From contig DATMAG010000061.1 of assembly GCA_035560235.1 (NCBI GenBank), positions 62,001 through 126,000 on the forward strand: a stretch of DNA of 64,000 nucleotides, in the 5' to 3' direction. Made by a program: the position numbers and the translations under genes. Of the stretch, positions 45,401 through 53,700 are shown in pieces. Below the pieces are notes generated by a model. The model was given only the letters and a program-made list of their open reading frames with translations. It did no database searches and was not told where the DNA came from. Within the stretch, counting starts at the first letter, position 1; each line of letters begins with the position of its first letter. The stretch is from DASRDU01 sp035560235. GTDB lineage: Bacteria > Acidobacteriota > Blastocatellia > RBC074.

Positions 45401-47591
45401 GTCGCCCGACGGAAAGCAGATCGTCTTCATCAGCAATCGTGACGGCCTGCCTGAAGTCTACGTGATGAAAGCCGGCGGGAGCGACGTGCGGCGGCTGACC
45501 TACAATTCTGCGGAGGAGCTTGCCCCGTCATGGTCGCCTGACGGAACGCGAATCGTTTACGACGTGCTGACCGCTTCAGGCGCAGGCAGCGACATCTGGA
45601 TGATGAATTCCGACGGCAGCAATCAGACGAATCTGACCCGCGGCAGCGGCTTCAATTCGCGCGCAGTCTTTTCGCCCGATGGAAAGCTGCTAGCCTTTGC
45701 CAGCCGCCGCGACACGAACGAGGAAAACAACTTCGATATTTATGTGATGAATGCCGACGGCACTGCACAGCGGCGCGTGACGAGCGATCCGGCTTTTGAA
45801 ACCGAATCCGCGTGGTCGCCCGATGGCAAACGTCTCGCCTTCACGCGCGAAACGGGCCGGGGCGCTTCCGACATTTTCGTGATCAGTGTGGATGGCGCGG
45901 GCCTGTTCAATCTGACCCGGACTCCGAACACGCGCAACGGGCAGCCTGCGTGGTCGCCCGACGGAAAGCTGATTGCTTTCGTCTCTGATCGCCATTCGCC
46001 GAAAAACAGCTCTGACATCTGGGTGATGAATGCCGATGGCAGCAATCCGCATCCGGTCACGCGCAGTCAGTCGCTGAACATCGAACCCTCGTGGATGCCA
46101 GACAACCGCCATCTGGTCTTTCAGACTCACCGCGACGGCAACAGCGAAATCTATCTGACCGACAGCGCCGAGAACAGCGAAATCAGGCACGGAAGCGCCA
46201 GCAGCCTCGCCCGCTCTGTCGCCGTCCTGCCCTTCAGAACCGCGAGCGCAGGCGAGACGGATGAATCGCTCGGCCTCGGCCTGGCAGACGTGCTGACGAC
46301 CCGCCTCGGACAGCTCAGACAGCTTTCGGTCAGCCCGTTCTCAGCCGTGCGCCGCTACGCCGGAAACCAGAACGATCCGGTGCGCATCGGCAGAGAACTG
46401 AATGTCGAACACGTCGTCAGCGGCACGCTGCAGCACAACGGCGACCGCGTGCGCGTGAGCGCGCAGATGCAGCAGATCAGCGATGGCCGGATTCTCTGGG
46501 CCGAAACCTTCGACGAAAAATTCACCGACCTCGGTTCACTGCAGCACGCCATCGCGAGCCGCGTGCTGCGCGCTCTGACGCTTGAACTGACCGGCAGCGA
46601 ACTCGCGCAGCTCAACAAGACCTGGACTGAAAACAGCGAGGCCTATCAGCTTTATCTGGTCGGTCGCTATCACTTCAACAAACGCTCGGTCGCTGAACTC
46701 AGCGAAGCCATCAGATACTTCAATCAGGCGCTGCAGCTCGACAACAGATTTGCGCTTGCCTATGTCGGCCTTGCTGACAGTTATGCGCTGCTGCAGCTTT
46801 ATCAGGGGCCGCCGGTCAATCTCTATCCGCGCGCAAAGGAGAACGCCCTCAAAGCCCTGGCGCTGGATGAGTCACTCGCTGAAGCGCATTCATCGCTGGC
46901 TTACGTCAGTTTCTATTACGACCGCGACCGCATCGGCGCCGAGCGCGAATTCCGCCGCGCCATCGAACTCAATCCGAGCTATGTGACCGCGCATCACTGG
47001 TTCGCGCATGTCCTGGCGGCGGAAGGACGCGAGAGCGAGGCTCTGGCTGAAATCAGACTGGCCGAACAGCTTGATCCGCGTTCACCGATTGTCAAAACCG
47101 CCGTCGCCCTGGTCTGGTTCTATGCGCGTGAATACGAGCAGGCACTGGAAGCCTGTCGCCGTGCGCTTGAACTTGATCCCGGCCTCGTTCCGGCGCATCG
47201 CGTCATGCGCTGGATTCATCAGGCGCAGGGCCGCTATGACGAAGCCCTCGCCGCTTATCAGCAGGAAAAAAGTTTCAGCGGTTTTTCCGGTCATGAATGG
47301 CCCGCGATTCTGGCGCAGATTCAGGCCATCGGCGGCAGACGCGACGAAGCCCTGACGACACTGACGCGCGGCCTCGCCACTCCGGAAGGTCGCCGCGAAG
47401 CCGACAACCTGCCCTTTGAAGTCGCGCTGGCTTACGCGCTGATCGGCAATCACGACCAGGCATTGCGCTGGATGGAGCGAGCCGAAGCCACTAAAGCCTA
47501 CGTCTTCAACTTCGCTCAGGCAGACCCGCGCCTCGACAAACTGCGCACCGATCCGCGCTTCACTGACCTGCTGCGCAAAGCCGGACTGTAA
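42450..47591 (+). CDS. Giant Ser/Thr kinase with duplicated TolB-like/TPR modules and PD40 propeller
   Basis: A 1713-residue protein. Kinase domain at about 95-375 (EIGRGGMGAVYLAV, HRDIKPGNILV near 218, LLDFGIAR). Then a TolB/FlgO-like domain (NSIAILPLKPLLAEAGTGAT) and TPRs to about 900, one membrane span at ~935-957 (YSLIIATAFCALALIVTTIL) and about six PD40/WD40-like repeats (SPDGKQIVFISNRDG, SPDGTRIVYDVL and so on) to ~1245. A second TolB/FlgO-like domain (SVAVLPFRTASAGETDESLG) and a second TPR array end the protein. One TolB/TPR module lies on each side of the membrane, an unusual design. The ATG at 42450 starts the conserved MSPERWKQIEEIF motif. It pairs with the upstream sigma factor. 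Confidence 0.9.
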   Translation: MSPERWKQIEEIFNSAIELSPDERPAFLAQACGDDAELRREVERLIGNDAAAGDFIASPVHVSHLTKLLDQTVTDHSLLLNATPTDQMIGRQVGAYRLEREIGRGGMGAVYLAVRADNEFYRRVAIKLVKGGMDSDFIIRRFRHERQILASFDHPNIARLLDGGTTEDGRPWFAMEYIEGLPVTRWCDERRLSIHERLRLFLQICAAVQYAHQRQVIHRDIKPGNILVTEDGQPKLLDFGIARILDPELLLDSGELTVAGIHPMTPEYASPEQVQGQPVTPASDQYALGVLLYELLTGRRPYRLRNRLLPEIARIICDEVPELPSAAIHRAEEIISTTDRHPTPELVSRQRSTTPEELSLVLSGGPDNIVMQALQKDPQRRYGSVAELAEDISRCLHGLPVAAPACNIRPADPYETGLISALPAQNSIAILPLKPLLAEAGTGATHNFLSVGLADALITRLSNIHSLTVRPTASVIRYAKADSDALTAGRELGVSHVLDGRFLQSGDRIRVTVQLINVHTAAPQWAAQFDKSGADLLELQDSLSEQLVQEIARNLTGEERIRVARRGTENPEAYEAYLRGRYHWHTYTDEGLARAITCFYEAIALDPNFAAAYTGVADYFNWMGITSVLPPDECFLAAKEAATKAVQLDDKLAEAYTSLAIATWAYDWDSVMSSQLLRRAIELNPNYAQAHQWLAQFRSVQGRHPEAITTMNRALELDPQSPARHAMMAFVLHNARQHAEAWQHAQRGLEIEPHHPLALQAKAWIGPHLGRFDEALSACRRVVEVTERAPIALWALGYTLAVTGKRREARTVLNEMLSLARSRYIPNYFFARLHTALGDTDQAFEQLNRSFDHYESWAQEITVDPQLDPLRSDPRFARLIARIRPRHSSDSEETVADQRPETVRLDKPTTGEPVSPSGRLKSLPAAIGRQRRRYSLIIATAFCALALIVTTILYFRPRPTAVVMKDGIPVNLTRHIAVDRFPRVSPDGKQIVFISNRDGLPEVYVMKAGGSDVRRLTYNSAEELAPSWSPDGTRIVYDVLTASGAGSDIWMMNSDGSNQTNLTRGSGFNSRAVFSPDGKLLAFASRRDTNEENNFDIYVMNADGTAQRRVTSDPAFETESAWSPDGKRLAFTRETGRGASDIFVISVDGAGLFNLTRTPNTRNGQPAWSPDGKLIAFVSDRHSPKNSSDIWVMNADGSNPHPVTRSQSLNIEPSWMPDNRHLVFQTHRDGNSEIYLTDSAENSEIRHGSASSLARSVAVLPFRTASAGETDESLGLGLADVLTTRLGQLRQLSVSPFSAVRRYAGNQNDPVRIGRELNVEHVVSGTLQHNGDRVRVSAQMQQISDGRILWAETFDEKFTDLGSLQHAIASRVLRALTLELTGSELAQLNKTWTENSEAYQLYLVGRYHFNKRSVAELSEAIRYFNQALQLDNRFALAYVGLADSYALLQLYQGPPVNLYPRAKENALKALALDESLAEAHSSLAYVSFYYDRDRIGAEREFRRAIELNPSYVTAHHWFAHVLAAEGRESEALAEIRLAEQLDPRSPIVKTAVALVWFYAREYEQALEACRRALELDPGLVPAHRVMRWIHQAQGRYDEALAAYQQEKSFSGFSGHEWPAILAQIQAIGGRRDEALTTLTRGLATPEGRREADNLPFEVALAYALIGNHDQALRWMERAEATKAYVFNFAQADPRLDKLRTDPRFTDLLRKAGL

Positions 47592-47593
47592 AG

Positions 47594-47706
47594 GAAGAGA
47601 GATGACGGAACAAACGGAAATAACGAAACAAACTGAAGCAGAACTCAACACCATCAGAAGCCTTTCGTTCATTCCGTTATTTCCGTTTGTTCCGTCATCT
47701 CTCTTC
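47594..47706 (+). repeat. Family A hairpin repeat, copy 3, overlapping the DUF2891 gene start
   Basis: Perfect 32-nt arms (47594-47625 and 47675-47706) with the same sequence as copy 1 (GAGATGACGGAACAAACGG). The ATG inside the left arm (47602-47604) is preceded by AAGGAAGAGAG. The right arm encodes Phe/Pro/Val-rich residues (FIPLFPFVPSSLF). Confidence 0.93.
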
Positions 47707-48789
47707 TGTTTTTTTCTGCTGGCGTTACTGCTCACGCATCCTATGAGTGCTTCAACCAATGATCGTCTGACGCTGACTGAAGCTCAGGCTTCGCACCTAG
47801 CGCAGCTTCCACTGAAGTGCATTCGCCGCGAATATCCCAACAAACTCGACCACACAATGAATGACGCCAGTGAGGTCAAAGGCCCGCGCGCGCTGCATCC
47901 GGCCTTTTATGGCTGTTACGACTGGCATTCATCGGTGCATGGTCACTGGATGCTGGTGCGGCTGCTCAAAACCTTTCCGCACCTGCCCGAAGCGAAACAG
48001 ATTCGTGAAGCGCTCAGTGAAAACCTCTCAGCCGCGAATATTCAGGCTGAAGTGGCCTATCTCAATCAGGCAAACCGGCAATCCTTCGAGCGCACTTACG
48101 GCTGGGCGTGGCTGCTCAAACTGACTGAAGAACTGCACACCTGGAACGATGCCGACGGAAAAAAATGGGCAGCGAACCTGAAGCCGCTCGCTGATGCGCT
48201 CGTGGCGCGTTATCTGAACTTTCTGCCGAAACAGACCTATCCGATTCGCACCGGCGTGCATCCGAATACGGCCTTTGGTCTGGCCTTCGCACTCGATTAT
48301 GCAAAGACCACTGGCGATCAGAAGCTCACTGATCTGATTATTGAACGCAGCCTGAACTATTACGGGAAGGATGTGAACTACCCGGCAGCGTGGGAGCCGG
48401 GCGGCGAGGATTTCTTTTCACCCGCCTTGATGGAAGCCGATCTGATGCGGCGCGTGATGAAGCCCGCTCAATTCAGACTCTGGTTTCATCGCTTCCTGCC
48501 GGGCATTGCCAAAGGCGAGCCGCACTCGCTGCTGACTCCGGCGACAGTGGCCGACCGCAGCGATCCGAAGATCGTTCATCTTGATGGCCTGAACCTGAGC
48601 CGCGCCTGGTGCATGCGGTCAATCGCCGCAGCCCTGCCCGCCACTGACCCGGCGCGCAAAGTGCTGGTGAATGCCGCGACTCGTCACGCCACCGACGCGC
48701 TCGCCAATGTCGCCAGCGGCGATTACGCCGGTGAACACTGGCTGGCATCGTTCGCTGTTTTTATGCTCTCCACACCAGAGCCGCAATAA
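47602..48789 (+). CDS. DUF2891-family protein with repeat-derived N-terminus
   Basis: A 395-residue protein from the ATG at 47602, or 348 from the ATG at 47743. The body is DUF2891: LPLKCIRREYPNKLDHTM, LHPAFYGCYDWHSSVHGHWM, DWHSSVHGHW being the signature, and WEPGGEDFFSPALMEADLMR. It is an all-helical toroid-like fold of unknown catalytic role. The start at 47602 has a good ribosome-binding site (AAGGAAG) and would add ~47 residues made by the hairpin repeat, including a signal-like stretch (SLFCFFLLALLLTHP). The ATG at 47743 has no ribosome-binding site. So the repeat may have supplied the present start and export signal, or the extension is not translated. Confidence 0.82.
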   Translation: MTEQTEITKQTEAELNTIRSLSFIPLFPFVPSSLFCFFLLALLLTHPMSASTNDRLTLTEAQASHLAQLPLKCIRREYPNKLDHTMNDASEVKGPRALHPAFYGCYDWHSSVHGHWMLVRLLKTFPHLPEAKQIREALSENLSAANIQAEVAYLNQANRQSFERTYGWAWLLKLTEELHTWNDADGKKWAANLKPLADALVARYLNFLPKQTYPIRTGVHPNTAFGLAFALDYAKTTGDQKLTDLIIERSLNYYGKDVNYPAAWEPGGEDFFSPALMEADLMRRVMKPAQFRLWFHRFLPGIAKGEPHSLLTPATVADRSDPKIVHLDGLNLSRAWCMRSIAAALPATDPARKVLVNAATRHATDALANVASGDYAGEHWLASFAVFMLSTPEPQ

Positions 48790-49036
48790 ATCAGTCCCGC
48801 GAAACCAGCACTCTGACGAAAACTCTTTCCTTCTGCGCGACGGTTCCAGTTACTTCGGGCAGCTCGGAGATTCAATATCACAGCCGGGATGCTCTCGCAG
48901 CTTCCGAAACCCTCTGCCCCTGCAAACCGTTGACAATGCAGCAGGCTGCCCGATAAGCTGCGGCTGCTGTAAATTCGATGACGCAACGCCTGAGCATCAA
49001 CCCTGCTTCTTCAGTGAGAAAGACGGTCAACTGCGT
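48790..49036. other. 247-nt intergenic region
   Basis: Between two plus-strand genes. An open frame in phase with the 49037 gene continues upstream through this gap and into the end of the DUF2891 gene, but its residues look random. I see no promoter, repeat or RNA structure here with confidence. Confidence 0.5.
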
Positions 49037-49822
49037 ATGGAAGAAAACTTCAGCATCCAGAGGCTGCTTACTCTCAGAAAGCTGACGCGCTCTGTCGCTG
49101 ATCTGCTGCGTCCGCTGGTGAAGGATTATCTGGCGACGCTCGCGCCCGTGCTGCGTCCGAAGAACCTGCTCGGCGATTACGTTCAGGGCGGAGGTCGCGA
49201 AACCGCCCGCAATGCCGACAAGTATTTCAGAGAGATTCAGGAACTTTACGAATCCCTTGTGACGGCCAAACCCTTCAACCTCTCCAAAGAACTCAATCCG
49301 CCGCTCGATCTGCCCGGTAACGCGCTCGAAATGACGCCGCTCGAATACAGCCACAACGCTCAGTCCGGACAGCAGAGCAAAACCGTCATCGTCACCTCGC
49401 CGCTCAAATGGGCGCTGAGTTATCAGGGCTGCAGCCCCGCCCGGCTGCGCGAACTGCTCAGAGACCGGAATCGCGCCACCGATGATCTGAAACAATGCGT
49501 CATCAGCTTTCTGGTTATGAATCTGATGGTGACAAAACAGCCCGGCCTGGCGCAGATCCTTGAAGCCCTGCACTTCCCCATCATCACCGGAGAAAAGCTG
49601 CCCGAGTTCGGCAACCTGCCAGTGACTATCATTACCTCATCGGTTTCCACTCTCCGCCCGCCGGATCAGGTGATTATTGACAGCACTGAGATGTCAGGGA
49701 TGGATGCGTTTGAGGAAGTAGTCAATGTGGAGGACATCAGAAATCTGCGCGATGAGCTGAAGGAGAAACTGCTCGAACTGGTCACAAGTCAGGGCGGCGA
49801 TCTCTCATCACAGTCTGAATGA
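49037..49822 (+). CDS. Protein of unknown function next to the T6SS locus
   Basis: A 261-residue soluble protein: helical N-terminal part (FSIQRLLTLRKLTRSVADLL, FREIQELYESLV), a beta-rich middle (QQSKTVIVTSPLKWALSYQG) and ITSSVSTLRPPDQVIIDSTE, MDAFEEVVNVEDIRNLRDEL near the end. No signal peptide or membrane span. The ATG at 49037 was chosen at the start of plausible protein sequence; a strong ribosome-binding site is not seen. It is convergent with the T6SS genes, so it may or may not belong to the system. Confidence 0.6.
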   Translation: MEENFSIQRLLTLRKLTRSVADLLRPLVKDYLATLAPVLRPKNLLGDYVQGGGRETARNADKYFREIQELYESLVTAKPFNLSKELNPPLDLPGNALEMTPLEYSHNAQSGQQSKTVIVTSPLKWALSYQGCSPARLRELLRDRNRATDDLKQCVISFLVMNLMVTKQPGLAQILEALHFPIITGEKLPEFGNLPVTIITSSVSTLRPPDQVIIDSTEMSGMDAFEEVVNVEDIRNLRDELKEKLLELVTSQGGDLSSQSE

Positions 49823-49874
49823 CGCCGAAAGAAACTGCGCTGTGCGGCTGTCCACATTTCACCGGAAAAAATCC

Positions 49875-50279
49875 TCAGTCTGACAGCAGCTTCATCTCTT
49901 TGACGAAGATGCGCCTGCCGAAGAACGGAATCCTGCGTTCGAGATAAACCACCCGCACCCGCTGCCCGGCCTGAACGTTTTCCATTCCGAGGGCCGGAGC
50001 CGTGAATCCGGCTTCAGTGCCGTCATCCATGCGAAACCTGAAGAGGTAACGATCCGGCAGCGAATAGCTGATTTCGCGCGGCGGCTCTTCAAACGAGCGG
50101 GAAGTGCGGGGAATCTTCTTTTCCACCTTTTCAGCGGGCTGGAAGGTGCGGCTGATGATGGTGGCAACAGTTGTCTGCTCGGGAACGGGGCGAACGAGGA
50201 AGTACCAGGCGGCAATCGCGAACAGAAAAACGATCAAAGCAAATATCAACAATGCATAGAAAGAATTGGCAGACTGCAT
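49875..50279 (-). CDS. Small membrane-anchored protein, T6SS locus
   Basis: A 134-residue protein. An N-terminal membrane span (FYALLIFALIVFLFAIAAWY) is followed by a soluble beta-rich domain (SYSLPDRYLFRFRMDDGTEA, GQRVRVVYLERRIPFFGRRI), resembling DUF3592/DUF7489-type small beta domains. It lies 12 nt after the putative immunity gene on the same strand. A second immunity protein or an accessory to the Rhs effector is possible. Not recognised with certainty. Confidence 0.62.
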   Translation of the reverse strand: MQSANSFYALLIFALIVFLFAIAAWYFLVRPVPEQTTVATIISRTFQPAEKVEKKIPRTSRSFEEPPREISYSLPDRYLFRFRMDDGTEAGFTAPALGMENVQAGQRVRVVYLERRIPFFGRRIFVKEMKLLSD

Positions 50280-50291
50280 AAGTACTGAAAT

Positions 50292-50729
50292 TCAGGATTC
50301 GGGGGATTTTGTCAGATCAACAACAATGACTTCATTATGATCGTTTTCCAGTAGAAGCCAGTCGTAGTTCTTTCCAACCAGATAGTATTCAAAAAAAGGA
50401 CATTCTCCCAATATATCCTTAACAGCAGATATATCAGCATCATAAACGGGCAAGAGGCTTTCCTCACTTTCCGGAATAAACCAGCAGCGCTGATCATTGT
50501 GTGGGATAAGGTAATCAAGAAAGTCTAAACCAGTTGTCTCATCAAAGACATGAGACTGAAAAGGATGCCTTAAGGCAAGCCACCAGACTCGGGGGGTGCC
50601 AACAACAAAAATATCCCTGGCTTTCTGTTGTATAGCAAGTGCTTCATCTGCATCGCATCGTCTTATGCGGCTTTTCGGCAAACCAAGCGCTGCTATCGCT
50701 TTTTCAATCTCTTCCTGAACAGTCCACAT
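50292..50729 (-). CDS. Putative immunity protein of the Rhs toxin
   Basis: A 145-residue acidic soluble protein (VQEEIEKAIAALGLPKSRIR, FVVGTPRVWWLALRHPFQSH, FFEYYLVGKNYDWLLLENDH), similar to DUF6756-like immunity proteins. The gene follows the Rhs toxin stop by nine nt, the classical toxin-immunity layout. Codons and composition are AT-richer than in neighbouring genes, a sign of recent transfer with the toxin tip. The ATG at 50729 follows AGGATAT. The function is inferred from position and fold class. Confidence 0.68.
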   Translation of the reverse strand: MWTVQEEIEKAIAALGLPKSRIRRCDADEALAIQQKARDIFVVGTPRVWWLALRHPFQSHVFDETTGLDFLDYLIPHNDQRCWFIPESEESLLPVYDADISAVKDILGECPFFEYYLVGKNYDWLLLENDHNEVIVVDLTKSPES

Positions 50730-50738
50730 AGAAATATC

Positions 50739-53700
50739 CTATGTCTTACAATCTGAGCGAGCCGGGCCTGGTGGACCATCATACGTGATATTACCTCTTT
50801 CAGCTCCACCACCTTTCCTTTTACCGGCACTCTGCCAGCCTATATGAGGTTTGTCGTGACCAAGAGCCGGGTTCATATCGGCATGCGGCCCATCATAAGC
50901 CACTTTGGCCCCCCCGGGCCCCTTGAATTCAACTGCAGTTCCGGACGCATCAAACTTTGTTGCGGTTATCAGGCCTGGATCCGTCATTCCCGCTCTTTCA
51001 AAGGCCATTCTCCGGGCAGTGTCAAAATCCGGAGCATGTTCAACTTGCACCAGCCCAAGTGGATCAACCCATAAGAATGGATTAAGCACGTAGCTGTAAA
51101 AATTTTCTCCCCCTCCCATTCCAATCCTGTCCTGGGTTATATAACGCCCCAAGTCTGGAGAGTAATATCTGAACCTGTTGTAATGCATCCCTGTTTCAGG
51201 ATCATACCATTGCCCCTGAAACCTTAAGGGGCATTCTGTTTCAGCCCTGCTCTCAGTTTCTCCCCCGAATACCAGGAGTTTTACAGCCCATTTGACGTTC
51301 CCATTGCCAGCCATCAACTCGCGCGGTGTTCCGACAATATCGTTCACACAAAAATACAGCTCTTTGCCAACGCACTTTGCAATCGGGGCAAAACCCAGTG
51401 GCTCAAACTCCCAGTCAATCAAATCTGCCTTGTCCTCTTTTACCTGATGCGCTTCGTGCAATATCACGTCTTTATCCCACACAAATCCGACTCGCTGTAT
51501 CGGCCCCTGCTTCTCCACCCGTCGGCTGAACGCGTCGTATCTGTAGCGCCACTCCGCGCCGCCGGGCAGGGTTACGCCCGATAATTGACCGAAGCGATTC
51601 CAGTGATACGATGTTTCACCTTCAGCATCCGCCTTCCGCACAAGCTGACCGAGCGCGTCGTATTCGTATGTCACTCCGTCGCGCCGGAGCAGTTCGTTGC
51701 CTTTGCCGTACTGCCAGTCCGGAGTTTCGCCTGGGATTACGTTTGCAGCAGTCGCAGTCAGGCGTTCGATCTTCCTGAAGTTATCAGCCGGGTCGTAAAG
51801 GAATCGCTCGATGAATGAATTCGGATGCTGCGCTGAAGTGATGCGCCCGGCGGGATCGTATGTGTATTTCGTCATTCCCCAGCGCGCATCGAGCATCTCT
51901 GTCAGATTACTTGCGGCGTCGTATTTGTACTGGCGATGCACGCCTTCAGCGGTGCTGACGCCGACGCTGACTCTGCCGGGACGTCGAGCGCTGCCCGTCC
52001 ACTGTTCGATCTGACGCCCGCGACCATCGAAGGCCTGATTGATGCGAACTCCGCCGGGCACGTAGCGCGCCACTTCGCACTGGCGGGCGTCGTATTCAAA
52101 CAGAATCGGATCAAGCTCGCCGGTCTGGATCTTCTTCACCTGGCCGTTGCCGTCCCATTCAAATCTCGTCTCGCGGTCAAGTGAGCTGTGGCGATGAAGC
52201 CGGTTGCCTGCGGCGTCGTAACGGCTGGTGATCGTGTACTCGCCCTGCTTTTCGACAATCAGGCGACCGGCAGCATCATATTCGCGTTCGACGGGGCAGT
52301 CGCCGTTGTCGGCTTTGACGAGATAACCGCGCGAATCGTATTCGTAAGTGATCTTTGAGCCGTCATCACATTCGACACTGGTGATTGCGCCTGCTGCGTT
52401 GCGCCGCAATTCGGTGCGATGACCGGCGGCGTTCACGATGGCTGCGACCTGGCCATCCCGATCATACTCGTAATGAGTGATGCGGCCACCGAAATCCGTC
52501 TCTTTGATCATTCGCCCGTCAGCGTCGTATTCGTAATGATGCTCAGCGCCGTTTTCATTCGTGACGGTGATGAGCTGCCCCGGCACGTTGCTGTATCTGA
52601 ATCTGATCTGACCGCCGTGAGGACGAATGACCTTGCGCACCAGACCGCAGGGCGTGTAGCGCCAGCGGGTGATTGCGCCGAGTTCATCAGTGTATTCGGT
52701 GATCTGATCGTAAACATTCCAGGAATATTTGCGCGCGGTTCCGTCGGGATGGCGGATCAGACGAATGCGCCCGAGCGCATCTTCCCCGGCTTCGGTGCGA
52801 AAGCCGAGCGGGTCAGTCATTGCGATGACGCGGCCTTCGTCGTTGTATTCGTAAGTCGTGCGATGTTCGAGCCAGTCTGTCGTACTGATCAGATTGCCGG
52901 ACTCATCCCAGGTGAAATGGCGCTCGAATCCGAGCGGATCTTTCATCGCCGCCAGATCGCCCTGGCTGTTATGGAAGTATGACCAGGTGTTGCCGGACGG
53001 GTCGCGCCAGGTGGCTGGCTGTCCGGTATTATCAAAGCTCCAGCTCCATTTGTGCCCGGCAGGATCAGTGATGCCGGTGATCTGATGATGTTCGTTGTAT
53101 TCGTACTGCGTGACTGCGCCGGTCGGCGACGTGACTTTGACGCGGTCGCCGCGCTCATCGTATTCGTAAGCGGTCACCGCGCCGGGGCTGATGGTCTGCG
53201 CGATGCGTCCGTGATTGTCGTAAACAGTCAGCCTGGTGTGGCCAAGTGGCGAGATCTCCCTTTCAATCTGGCCGCTCTCGTTCCACTGATAGCTGGTGAT
53301 GAAACCGAGCGGATTTGTGACCTGCGTCAGGCGGGCTTCGTCAATGATCTTCAACTGCTGATGATCGAAACCGTCCGGCCCGGTGGTTTCAATGCAGCGC
53401 CCGCGTGAATCATAACGAAAGCGGAACTCCATCCCGCCGAGGCTCAGTTCTCGCGTCATCAGGCCCGTTTCGTTGTACTCGTAACTGCAGCGATTGCCGA
53501 GCGCATCAGTCATCTCTGCCAAACGGCCAGCCTTGTCATAGCTGTAACGCAGAACCGGACGCTCACTGCGAGGCGTGAACAGAAAGACCTCAGCGACCCG
53601 GCCTTCACGGTTGTAAGCCAGCCTGAACCCGCGTCCTTCGCGGCGCTGACGCAGCGTCACCACGCGGCCCTGCTGATCGCGGCTGAGATCAGCGCCCTGC

